Part shown: positions 8,209 through 16,690 of the stretch, one piece after another
Numbering within the stretch: position 1 is the first letter of the stretch
How the letters are laid out: every line of letters begins with the position of its first letter
Origin: Rubinisphaera italica
Lineage (GTDB): Bacteria > Planctomycetota > Planctomycetia > Planctomycetales > Planctomycetaceae
NCBI RefSeq assembly: GCF_007859715.1
Contig: NZ_SJPG01000001.1
Coordinates: 3,188,728 to 3,252,727 of the forward strand
Direction: 5' to 3'
DNA: 64,000 bases
Notes under the pieces: generated by a model
What the model saw: the letters and a program-made list of their open reading frames with translations, nothing else
Told to the model about the DNA's origin: nothing
Database searches by the model: none
Made by a program: the position numbers and the translations under genes

Positions 8209-8955
8209 TTATAAACGTAAACTAGTTGTAGCAAATACAACGTGGGCCTTCAACTGGCGTATCGATTGTGCGTCGGTTGCATCAATCTCAGCCAGAGTAA
8301 TCGCAAACTCGAGGTCGTGTAGTATTGGCAGGCTGAGCAATCCTGCCAGACGGGTTGTGCAAACGATATTTCTGATAGTATCTGAGATGCGCACAATCGG
8401 AACTGTCTGGTCTCCCGGCGGCATATGATTCACTGAAGTGTGTGGTCGCTCATAATTGTACCATGCCTGAAAATCCCGGCCGATCAGATTCGGAGACTTC
8501 GGGGTGTTTTTTGACGTAACAATTCCTCGCTTCGAGCACCTCATCGAAACCTTTCTGAAACTTGCCATCTTTGCCTCGCATGATGATCGTATGTTTGAGT
8601 TCGACATCATCGCAGTTCTGCAGAAAGCACTTCGCCTGCTGGCTCATCCAGGCTGCATCCGGATTATTGGTCGCCGGTGAGATCCAGATGCGCCTCGTTC
8701 CGATGTGGATAAACAGCAATTGGAACAGGTCTTTCATCCCAGTGATCGCCCATTGGGGTTTGACCAGAAAATCGCACTGCCACATCACATCGGCATGCCA
8801 CTGAAGATACGCATCCCAGGAATCGGCATCTCTTCGCGGTTGGGGATCATGGCCAGCGACCTTTAGGATATTGCTGATCGTGGAGCGGGAAATGTTGTAG
8901 CCGAGTCTCTTCAAGCGACCTTCGAGTAACGTGTAGCCCCAGCAATTGGTCTGAA
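8209..8955 (-). pseudogene. Integrase-core (rve) transposase, C-terminal part, frameshifted
   Basis: Reading leftwards from about 8955, 'NCWGYTLLEGRLKRLGYNIS' (helix-turn-helix part) is followed by the core with 'QCDFLVKP' (first catalytic Asp), 'LLFIHIGTRRIW', 'ATNNPDAAWMSQQA' and 'GKDGKF' (second Asp region). After 'VKKHPEVS' the frame is lost. The adjacent frame supplies 'SPNL', then after an internal deletion 'AWYNYERPHTS' and 'CTTRLAGLL', the usual C-terminus of this planctomycete transposase family. The third catalytic residue region is missing. It is clearly inactive. A short piece that looks like the N-terminus of the same family lies at 12717-12773 on the same strand, beyond the lyase gene. 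Confidence 0.8.
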
Positions 8956-8988
8956 ATTTCTATTGTTCATATCCACATTCGATCCCAG

Positions 8989-11900
8989 CTACTTCACGAC
9001 TTTGACCTGAACGTCGTCAATCACAATTCGACCCGAGTAGTTGTGGAATTTGAGATACAAGGGGATATTTTCCCAACCCTTCGGCAGGTAACTGGAGAGT
9101 GTCTCAGCTGAACTGATGGTTAACTCAGCTGACTGATCCCCTAGATTGTTTTCGTCGTCTGAAAACGAGTAGGCTTTCGCAACCTGTGGGGCGGTTCCCT
9201 CACCGGCATGCAGGTAGACTCCCATGTTGATCGGGCGGTGATCCTGGTGCGGGAAATTATGAAAGTGGATGCGGATTGTTTTGCCGGGAGCGATGGCAAT
9301 AGGCTGCCCACGTTCATCTTTAAGTATTTGTCCAATGAATCCTCCTTGGTGAATCGCAACGACTTGATTCCCGTTTGGTTCTCCCTTTACTCCAACCTGA
9401 TCAGCAGGCCAGGTCCCCGTCCCATTGAGAGAGTTTGAGTCCCAGCCTTCGATGGTGCCAGACGGCTTTTCAATCATAGGCTGCTCGAAACTCGCATTGT
9501 CGAGTCCGATTGGCGAGTCACCGAGACGAGAGGTGCGTACTTTGGCAAAGCGTTCGGAGATATTGGGCTGATACTGCGTGACTGGTATACCTCGGGAAGC
9601 GGCAACCGAGTTGTCTCCGCCTGTCATTTCCAATCGGGCATATTCGTGCCCTTCTCGATCTTGCGAAACTACGGCGACATCCCCTGAGATCTCTTCTCCC
9701 CTGAAAGGTGTTTGCTTACTGCCAGGCGTTCGACGAAGAATAGAGTCCATACCACCATCACTACGTCTCACTTCAAACTTGATTTCTCCCGGATTGACTG
9801 AGGAACTCACATGGACAGACTGGACGGGCCAGTCGTTTTTGTCAGATTGCATCTGGATGATCCAAGCTTTCGTAAAAGTGTTTTCAGCCTGCCACTCGTA
9901 GGTTGGGACATTCCACGGGTCCGCAGTTTCACCATAAACTCGCCATCCCAGCAATTCTGGCTTCTCCTGTCCACGAATCACGCGGACCGACATATTGTTG
10001 TCGGGGTCGACAGGCAGGACCTGCATCGCTACCCCCCCACCGACTGCTCTGAAACTGTTGTCTATCTGACTGAATACCGGATTTGCTGCTGCAAGTTGCC
10101 ACGGGTGTCGCCAAGTTGTGGGACGATTATCGGCGGGTTCAACAGTATCGATCACAACGTAGTATCCGGTGAGTTTTGGATCGGTTCCTTTCATAAAAAT
10201 GACCTGCCGGACCCACTTCCCCTGGTAGTGCATTCCTGGTTTGTGCCAGCCATAGGTGAAAGAGCCTTCCCCGTACCCAAAATACTCATCGTTCTTGAAA
10301 CGCCGTTCAGGTGGATTAAATCCAATCGCTTTTTCCTGCTTCCAGTGCGGGATGCTGTTCTCCTGTGCCCAGTCGGGTGAAAGCACGTTAAAGGAGAGAG
10401 ACTTGCCCGCGTGAATTGTGTTACCCACACCGCTGTAGGCACCACGCCCCGCGTTCTGGAGAAGCAGGTGAGGACCGTAAGCTGCGTAGATATTCAATGC
10501 ATCCATTTTGCCATGACTTGCCCCCCACGGTCCCGCTCCAAAGAAAAGGTACTTTTCGTCAGATCCCCAGCCTGTCCGGAACACATAATGCCCCGCATTC
10601 GGAAAGTACATCGAAGGTGACTTTGGTGATTCCCCTTCCTTTCCACCAGTCGCGAAGAACTGATAGTCCAGACGCTCTGGAAAAATCTCGTAGGCTTCGT
10701 TTGCCAGATGTGTGATCGGACTCCAGCCACCATCGTTCAGATCGACATTCCCGAAGTCTGGACGAGTGAGAGCCAATGGATGGTAATACATCTCCGAAAT
10801 AAGTTGCTCCATTTTCTTGGGAACTGTGCCTCCCGACTTCTTGACATAGAGATAGAAGTCTTCCAGTCCCTTGATGGTGGCCCAGGCGTAGCCGGAGGAG
10901 AGACTCACATGGCTCCCATCGGGATGAAATTGAACATCCATCACCTTGTTGATGCGCTCCCAGCCAATGCGGCTCCACAACGGGGCTTCGTCACACATTT
11001 CGAACAGCATACTGCTTTTGGTGAGAGCCATTGCTCCGTGGAATCCAGAATCGTCCCACTCCTGAAAGATCGTCGGATTTGTCAGCAGTCGGCACTGACG
11101 GATAACACCATCGAGGTAATGGAAAATCGCTTCGTCGGAGAAGGCCTCAGATTTCCTCATCACTTCGAACATCTGCCACCATGTCAGTTCCAGTCGTCTC
11201 CCGATATTGCCCGTCCAGAGCATGTGCTCATTGATAACCGAACCATCGATGACATCGAGTTGCCCACCAAGGTTGGGATTGTTGTAAAATACTGTTGGTT
11301 CCTGTTGGACATAGTCTATCACTTCTTCTGCCAGTCGCTTTGCATATTTCTCTTCCCCAGTACGGTTCCAGGCATGAGTCATAACAACCCAGTGGTAGTG
11401 GCGCGTGAGAAAGCCAGGATCACGATCCCACCGAGGGAGTCCGTTATTGCGACAGAGTTCCCCTGGATTGCTGAAACCGTGGAACCAACTTAGCTTTGCA
11501 TAGATACCATCGATGGCATTATCGGAAACCTCCCGCCAGTTAGCCTCTTTCCCATGTGAGGTCGCTCGAGCCATTTCGCGGTCGTAGTCGGGACCGGTCG
11601 GACTTTGGCGTGTGCGGAAATAGTCGATAAGTCGGGCCTTTGCCTGTTCCATATCACCAGCATCTCGTGCCGCTTTCACGTCGGTCATTGTCGGGTGATC
11701 ATAGTTGAGGTTCGCCATAACGAACTCTTCGGCAGACATCCATGCTTCGGCATCGTCGATAGAGATGGTGCGTACTTTGATGTCTGAAAAAGTGGTCTCG
11801 ACTGGTCGTTGTGCTCGTCCGTTTTCGCGAGTGTAGAGACCAAGATAGTTATTCTCGGTGAGAGGGCGTTTCAGTCGCCACTCTGTCACGAATTCACCAT

Positions 11901-12522
11901 ATTCCGTTTTGGCTTCAGGGTCTGCATATTTGAAGAGTCGAAGCGGACGGTCACCATGTTCGACAAAGAACCGAAGTCCTGTCTGATCCCCCCTCGGGAT
12001 CGCGACGATTTTAAGAAAGTACGATTGACTGGCTTGGCGAGTGCCAATGTTCGGGATTCCGTGTTCAGAACGTTGACGTCCCCAGAAAGAAATCGTTTGA
12101 CCGTCCAGGATGATGGTGAAACGGTATCTGTCGGCAAATTCCTTCAGTTCAAGAAGGACCTTGTTGTCTGTAGAGTCGTAACGGTCGGGATTGGATTCTG
12201 GAGATGACATCCCCAACACGATGCCCGCATCGATATCAGCAGTTGCACCGTCATCGTTCTTGACAGGGTCTAACTGTACTGAGAATTCCAGTGCCTTTTC
12301 CATGGATAGAGAGTGGTTATGCCGTAATTGTGTGCTGAATGTTCCGCCCTGTTGAGATGTCACGGTGATGGAATTTCCCTCAACCGTGACTCGCTCTGAT
12401 GGCTCGCTTTGGAGTAAGTGCGGAGAGGTGGCTTCATTGGACTTCAAATCATTACCCCAGAGGAATGTCACTTGAAGCCAAATGAATATCAGCCCTATTG
12501 TTTGAAGACAGTGTTGATTCAT
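8989..12522 (-). CDS. Secreted heparinase II/III-like polysaccharide lyase
   Basis: 1177 residues from the ATG at 12522, chosen because it has an AGGA site upstream and begins a signal peptide ('MNQHCLQTIGLIFIWLQ'). Order: a beta-rich N-terminal region (~30-250) with a concanavalin-like feel; a segment 'MTDVKAARDAGDMEQAKARL' typical of heparinase II/III N-terminal helices; an alpha-toroid region with 'TRHYHWVVMTHAW' and 'FHPDGSHVSLSSGYAW'; then the beta-sandwich with 'GHYVFRTGW' and 'SHGKMDALNIYAAYG', whose His matches the conserved His of the family; and a C-terminal carbohydrate-binding-like domain ('NASFEQP ... GWDS'). It should cleave an acidic polysaccharide outside the cytosol by beta-elimination; the substrate (alginate, glycosaminoglycan or similar) cannot be told. 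No sulfatase operon surrounds it. Confidence 0.8.
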   Translation of the reverse strand: MNQHCLQTIGLIFIWLQVTFLWGNDLKSNEATSPHLLQSEPSERVTVEGNSITVTSQQGGTFSTQLRHNHSLSMEKALEFSVQLDPVKNDDGATADIDAGIVLGMSSPESNPDRYDSTDNKVLLELKEFADRYRFTIILDGQTISFWGRQRSEHGIPNIGTRQASQSYFLKIVAIPRGDQTGLRFFVEHGDRPLRLFKYADPEAKTEYGEFVTEWRLKRPLTENNYLGLYTRENGRAQRPVETTFSDIKVRTISIDDAEAWMSAEEFVMANLNYDHPTMTDVKAARDAGDMEQAKARLIDYFRTRQSPTGPDYDREMARATSHGKEANWREVSDNAIDGIYAKLSWFHGFSNPGELCRNNGLPRWDRDPGFLTRHYHWVVMTHAWNRTGEEKYAKRLAEEVIDYVQQEPTVFYNNPNLGGQLDVIDGSVINEHMLWTGNIGRRLELTWWQMFEVMRKSEAFSDEAIFHYLDGVIRQCRLLTNPTIFQEWDDSGFHGAMALTKSSMLFEMCDEAPLWSRIGWERINKVMDVQFHPDGSHVSLSSGYAWATIKGLEDFYLYVKKSGGTVPKKMEQLISEMYYHPLALTRPDFGNVDLNDGGWSPITHLANEAYEIFPERLDYQFFATGGKEGESPKSPSMYFPNAGHYVFRTGWGSDEKYLFFGAGPWGASHGKMDALNIYAAYGPHLLLQNAGRGAYSGVGNTIHAGKSLSFNVLSPDWAQENSIPHWKQEKAIGFNPPERRFKNDEYFGYGEGSFTYGWHKPGMHYQGKWVRQVIFMKGTDPKLTGYYVVIDTVEPADNRPTTWRHPWQLAAANPVFSQIDNSFRAVGGGVAMQVLPVDPDNNMSVRVIRGQEKPELLGWRVYGETADPWNVPTYEWQAENTFTKAWIIQMQSDKNDWPVQSVHVSSSVNPGEIKFEVRRSDGGMDSILRRTPGSKQTPFRGEEISGDVAVVSQDREGHEYARLEMTGGDNSVAASRGIPVTQYQPNISERFAKVRTSRLGDSPIGLDNASFEQPMIEKPSGTIEGWDSNSLNGTGTWPADQVGVKGEPNGNQVVAIHQGGFIGQILKDERGQPIAIAPGKTIRIHFHNFPHQDHRPINMGVYLHAGEGTAPQVAKAYSFSDDENNLGDQSAELTISSAETLSSYLPKGWENIPLYLKFHNYSGRIVIDDVQVKVVK

Positions 12523-12716
12523 GTCTAATCCTGGTGCTTCACATTCATTGAGATAATCCAGAATGTAATGGACTCTGCCGTTTGCTCTGAATTTTATCTT
12601 GTTTGAGACGCGTGTCATTAAAAGTAAAGAGCACACATCTCGTGCTACCGGTGTGTCATCGAGGTTGAATTCAGTGGGGAGGTTGTCGCCTCGGTGCCAA
12701 GCTATTGTATCGAAGT

Positions 12717-12773
12717 CTACCTATAATACTCAATCTGGCGAGCAAGTTCCTGCTGAGTCAGTGAAGCCAGCAT
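12717..12773 (-). pseudogene. N-terminal stub of an integrase-core transposase
   Basis: 18 codons reading 'MLASLTQQELARQIEYYR' then a stop. The text resembles the usual start of the planctomycete integrase-core transposase family ('..L.RQ.EYLK.EN..L'). Same strand and correct order relative to the C-terminal part at 8209-8955. The match is short, so the call is tentative. Confidence 0.4.
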
Positions 12774-12785
12774 GACGAATAATGG

Positions 12786-13190
12786 ATGCAATGTCCCAGG
12801 CATGGAATCACCTTGAGATCTGTTATCAAAGGTCTTCCGGTGACCGAACTCGTGGAGATGGAGTGGTCGCTGGCTGGCCTGTGGGCGATGTCGCTGTACG
12901 CGTTGCCGCAGATTTTAGCGGGTAGCAATGAACCGGCGAGGTTGAGTTGTGCTAGTGTGTTGCGATCATTTCGACGAATCATCCGGGACTGGTTGCACCC
13001 GCTTGAGGAGCAGGCGACCTTGAAAGTTCGTCTGCCAAGTGCAGTAATCGACACGTATGCTCGCAGCAGTAAAACGAACCGTGGCACACCGCGAAAACGA
13101 ACGAGGATACCTCCAGGAATCCCCTCCCTCATCCCCGCCAGCGATTCCCGGAAAATGACCGCAAAACGACTGAGAATATCAAAATCATAA
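12786..13190 (+). mobile_element. IS4-type transposase, C-terminal remnant
   Basis: The frame reads 'MEWSLAGLWAMSLYAL', 'SVLRSFRRIIRDWLHPLEEQ', 'AVIDTYARSSKTNRGTPRKR' and 'PPGIPSLI', the recognisable C-terminal part of IS4-family transposases common in planctomycetes. The DDE catalytic N-terminal part is missing. The ATG at 12786 is not a real start; homology begins about 12800. Forty-six bases of it are duplicated at 6529-6574. Confidence 0.8.
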
Positions 13191-13638
13191 CAGGGTTAAC
13201 GGCGTTTGGTGGTGCATCAGGCCTCCAGACCGCAGTTTCTCCAATACGATACGTTTTCCAACCAGGTGATTGGGTGAGCATTCTAGCCAAATAGCCACAT
13301 GGTATACAGAGTAGCCCGGAGGTTGCGATTGTCATTTGCTGCTCAAGGAAAAGCCATGAGTTGGAACTGAATGGCATATTAAATGCTGTTATCAATTTAA
13401 TAACTTTGATTTACCGTGATATCACATCGGTAATTGTCCATATCGTTGATTAACAGACTGGTTTTTCACGAAAGCGTAATGGTTTCCAATGTTGTGGATC
13501 CGTTGAAGCCAAATTCAAATGTGCAATCTGCTTGTAGATTAAGCATTCTCGCATCGAGGCGTTGCGACCGAGATTGCCATGGAGTGTCTCGATTGAGCTG
13601 TATTTCATTTTTTACCAATCTTTTCAGGAGTACTGCAA
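13191..13638. other. Intergenic leader of the DUF1559 gene
   Basis: No gene seen. The stretch probably holds the promoter and leader for the DUF1559 gene; AGGAG at 13626-13630 is its ribosome binding site. Upstream sequence shows no recognisable repeat. Confidence 0.4.
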
Positions 13639-14637
13639 ATGATGTTGACTGAACTGAACCGTCCATCGCTGAGAACTCGTACACGTGGATTCACGCTCAT
13701 TGAACTACTGGTAGTCATTGCAATCATCGCTATTTTGGTCGCTTTATTGCTGCCAGCTGTGCAACAGGCCCGAGAAGCGGCCCGCCGTAGTTCCTGCAAA
13801 AACAATCTGAAGCAACTTGGTCTGGCACTGCACAATTATCATGATGTGCACAATGTGTTTCCGTATTCAACGGCCAACTCGTCGTCAAATGGTGGAACGC
13901 CGACCGGTACGAATGTCCTCAATCAATCCGGCCACGTTCAGCTGTTACCCTACGTTGAACAATCAGCTTTGTACGATCAGTACAATCACAGCTGGGCGTA
14001 TGGAATACGCAACGTGAGTGGGGGTGTTGTAGCCGGGGGAACAGATCCGGCCATCAACACGAATCTGAATCTTTCAAAAAATATCATCAAAGTTTATCTG
14101 TGTCCGTCGGATGCAGGCCCACAGGTTTACGCCTCTGCGAGTGACTACTACGGATGCGGCGTGACTGATTCGGTTCGTACCACCTATGGTTTCAGCGTCA
14201 CTCAGGGCAATGGCGGTACTTTATGGACAGCCCTTGGCATCACAACGCGAGCCATGTTCGGAGTTAACTCCCGCAGCAAAATGCGTGATCTGGTCGATGG
14301 GACCTCCAACACGGTTGCGATGGTCGAAACGACTCTCGACGTCGATGATGGCGAAACGCAGTCGTGGGGCTGTTCATCACACGTTGGACAGGGTGTGAAC
14401 CTGACAGCCTCTCGGGGGATCAACAACTTCCGCTGCTGTGGCTGGCGGACACCACCAAATGCACAATACCAGTACGGTCGCAACGGTGAATGGGGGGAAC
14501 CCGGTTCATTGCATCAGGGCGGTATTCAGGTCGTGATGGGTGATGGAGCGGTGCGTTTCATCTCCGAAAACATCGACGCTACCCTCCGCAACCGACTGGC
14601 CTGGATCAGCGATGGTCAACCACTCGGCGAATTATAA
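13639..14637 (+). CDS. DUF1559 pseudopilin-like protein
   Basis: 332 residues. The N-terminus carries a type IV prepilin methylation motif '[20 protein letters not shown]' (Glu at +5), then '[20 protein letters not shown]' and 'LHNYHDVH', the hallmark of the very large planctomycete DUF1559 family. The C-terminus has '[16 protein letters not shown]' and '[16 protein letters not shown]'. It is expected to be cleaved by a prepilin peptidase and to be cell-surface or periplasmic; the function is unknown. Two in-frame ATGs follow AGGAG; the first is used. It is followed by a strong terminator, then a small lipoprotein gene, an arrangement repeated at 30820-32344. Confidence 0.95.
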   Translation: MMLTELNRPSLRTRTRGFTLIELLVVIAIIAILVALLLPAVQQAREAARRSSCKNNLKQLGLALHNYHDVHNVFPYSTANSSSNGGTPTGTNVLNQSGHVQLLPYVEQSALYDQYNHSWAYGIRNVSGGVVAGGTDPAINTNLNLSKNIIKVYLCPSDAGPQVYASASDYYGCGVTDSVRTTYGFSVTQGNGGTLWTALGITTRAMFGVNSRSKMRDLVDGTSNTVAMVETTLDVDDGETQSWGCSSHVGQGVNLTASRGINNFRCCGWRTPPNAQYQYGRNGEWGEPGSLHQGGIQVVMGDGAVRFISENIDATLRNRLAWISDGQPLGEL

Positions 14638-14661
14638 AACGGCTCCGTGATTCCTGCCACA

Positions 14662-14702
14662 AACTGTCTGCGTTGTCTTCTGGTCAACGTAGACAGTTTT
14701 TT
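14662..14702 (+). terminator. Rho-independent terminator after DUF1559 gene
   Basis: A 14-bp stem, AACTGTCTGCGTTG paired with CAACGTAGACAGTT (one G-U pair), with an 8-base loop and a T6 run, 25 bases after the stop. Confidence 0.9.
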
Positions 14703-14759
14703 CCGCTTCAAATCTTTTTCCACAAAAAGTGACCCATGTTGTACTTTGCTTCACGAGAG

Positions 14760-15215
14760 ATGAACTGTATTGCCGCTCTGATATGCCTGATGGTGTTGAC
14801 TGCCGCTGGATGCGGTGGTGAAAACTCAAGTAACACGCCCGAACTTTTGATACCGGTGACCGGAACGGTGCTGCTGGATGGAGAACCGCTGGGGGGAACG
14901 GCTGTGAAGTTTCTACCCTATGGCGAAACTAAAGGAAAAGGCGGGTTTGCGATTACCGATGCAGCGGGCAAATTCAATGCACAGGATTATTCGATGGCTG
15001 AAGGCATTGAGCCAGGCGTTTATAATGTGACATTTTCAAAAATTGCGCAGCCCGATGGCAGCCCGATTCCCGAGGGACAGTCGGCAGCAGATGTCGGGGC
15101 GTTGGAAATTTTGCCCACGCATCTGACGAGTATCAACCCCGATAACATGAAATACATGCTGACAGTCGAATCCGAACCGATCAGTATCGATTATGAACTG
15201 AGTTCAAAACGTTGA
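14760..15215 (+). CDS. Small lipoprotein, carboxypeptidase-regulatory-like fold
   Basis: 151 residues from the ATG at 14760 (an ATG 24 bases upstream is also possible but adds no signal sequence). The signal peptide ends in the lipobox 'LTAAGC', so the protein is a lipoprotein. The body contains 'VTGTVLLDGEPLGGTAVKF' and 'ITDAAGKFNA', typical of the transthyretin-like/carboxypeptidase regulatory fold in small planctomycete lipoproteins encoded after DUF1559 genes. The role is unknown. It lies behind the terminator of the DUF1559 gene and faces the end of the minus-strand operon. Confidence 0.85.
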   Translation: MNCIAALICLMVLTAAGCGGENSSNTPELLIPVTGTVLLDGEPLGGTAVKFLPYGETKGKGGFAITDAAGKFNAQDYSMAEGIEPGVYNVTFSKIAQPDGSPIPEGQSAADVGALEILPTHLTSINPDNMKYMLTVESEPISIDYELSSKR

Positions 15216-15372
15216 TCCCAGGTTTGACACGACAAGCCCTCAGCGAAGAGTGTTGCGTTAGTGAATCATGGTCGCTGGGATATGATGCGGAGCCGATGGA
15301 GTTAGGGTGAAAGAGATTGTGCTAACAAGGCTTAGTGAGTTCGTCCGAGCTGTAATACGTTGAGGGCAAACA

Positions 15373-16635
15373 CTACATAATGAGCTCGTGGATCGGGCTG
15401 TGGGCAGGATCAGCAAGAGGGAGTTCGCGACCGTTGATATTAAAGGAGGAGGACGAATCGAGGCCAACCGCAGAGAGGTATGTGTGAAACAGGTCTCCAT
15501 GATTCACCTCCCGATCAATCACCTGCGTCCCGTTCTCGTTGGTTTTGCCAATCACGGCTCCTGGCTGAATCCCCGCTCCCCCAAGGCAAATTGACCACGC
15601 AGTACCCCAGTGGTCGCGACCATAGCGGACATTGATTTTTGGTGTTCGTCCGAACTCAGACATGACTACGACCAGTGTTGAGGAGAGTTGTCCTCTCTCG
15701 TGCAAGTCGTTGATGAGACAGGAAAAGGGTGTATCGAATTCGGCCAACTGTTCGAGGTGAAAATTGAAATTTTCATTGTGCGTATCGTAGTTCTTGTGAG
15801 AGACCTGCACATAAGGGACATCGTTTTCAAGCATCCGTCGAGCCATCAGACAATGCTGTCCGAAATCATGTTTTCCGTAGCGGACGTGATCCGCTTCTGG
15901 TTCCTTGGCGAGGTCGAAGACTTCACGACGATCCATCAACTGCATTGCTTGTTCGTAGCTTTGAGTGTAAAGATCCGTCTCTGCAGTCCTGCGCATCGAG
16001 AGGAATCGTTCATTGGCCCGCCGTTGAAAGGCGTGCCTCATTTGATCTGCCTCTGATAGCAGAGATTCGTGACGTGTGGAGTTGGCGGGGGGCTTCCCAT
16101 CAGCTCCCACACTGGCAAAACGCGGGCCGAGGTAAGCAGCATCACGACTACGTCCGCCGCCGGGGATACGGATGTTTCCAGGCAAAGGACTGTCGGATCG
16201 TTCAAGAGATCGAGCAGTGACGGCGCCTAAATGTGGGAACTCAAGACCAGGCATTTGGTTACGACCGTATTGCATCTGATACGCCCCTTTGCCGTGATCG
16301 CCGTTGCGTGTATTGATGCTGCGAATCAGGGAGAGTTTGTCCATGTGCTGGGCTGTCTTTGGCAGCAGTTCGGAAATGTGAATCCCCGGTACAGCTGTCG
16401 GTATCGCACGAAATGGGCCGCCAGTGTTTGTCATTGGCTTGGGATCCCATGACTCAAGCTGACTCACTCCTCCCGACAGAAACACAACGAGCATCTGCTT
16501 ATTCTGCTGGGAGAGCCCCGCTGTCAAACTCTGAGGAAGCGTAGCACCGAGACCGAACGCTCCTCCCATGATGCCTAGAAACCCTCTTCGGGCCATTTGG
16601 TGTTCGACACTACCACACATTGTGAAGGACTTCAT
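15373..16635 (-). CDS. DUF1501 secreted protein
   Basis: 420 residues. 'ARRGFLGIMGGAFGLGATLP' is a Tat-type signal, as usual for DUF1501 proteins. Further family features: 'MLVVFLSGGVSQLESWDPKP', 'GPFRAIPTAVPGIHISELLP', 'MSEFGRTPKIN' and 'GRDHWGTAWSICLGGAGIQPG', resembling the alkaline-phosphatase/sulfatase superfamily core. The start at 16635 has AGGGAAA upstream. It is the last gene of a five-gene minus-strand operon, 55 bases after a PSCyt2/PSD1 gene; such pairs are standard in planctomycetes. The function is unproven. Confidence 0.92.
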   Translation of the reverse strand: MKSFTMCGSVEHQMARRGFLGIMGGAFGLGATLPQSLTAGLSQQNKQMLVVFLSGGVSQLESWDPKPMTNTGGPFRAIPTAVPGIHISELLPKTAQHMDKLSLIRSINTRNGDHGKGAYQMQYGRNQMPGLEFPHLGAVTARSLERSDSPLPGNIRIPGGGRSRDAAYLGPRFASVGADGKPPANSTRHESLLSEADQMRHAFQRRANERFLSMRRTAETDLYTQSYEQAMQLMDRREVFDLAKEPEADHVRYGKHDFGQHCLMARRMLENDVPYVQVSHKNYDTHNENFNFHLEQLAEFDTPFSCLINDLHERGQLSSTLVVVMSEFGRTPKINVRYGRDHWGTAWSICLGGAGIQPGAVIGKTNENGTQVIDREVNHGDLFHTYLSAVGLDSSSSFNINGRELPLADPAHSPIHELIM

Positions 16636-16690
16636 CGTGCATTTCCCTATTAGTGAATTCTAAACCTCAGCGGTATTGAAATCGCTTCTT

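Noticed and set aside
10708..11493. 261-codon open frame on the plus strand
   Set aside because: It lies opposite the lyase gene, has no family text or ribosome binding site, and mirrors the codon use of the real gene.
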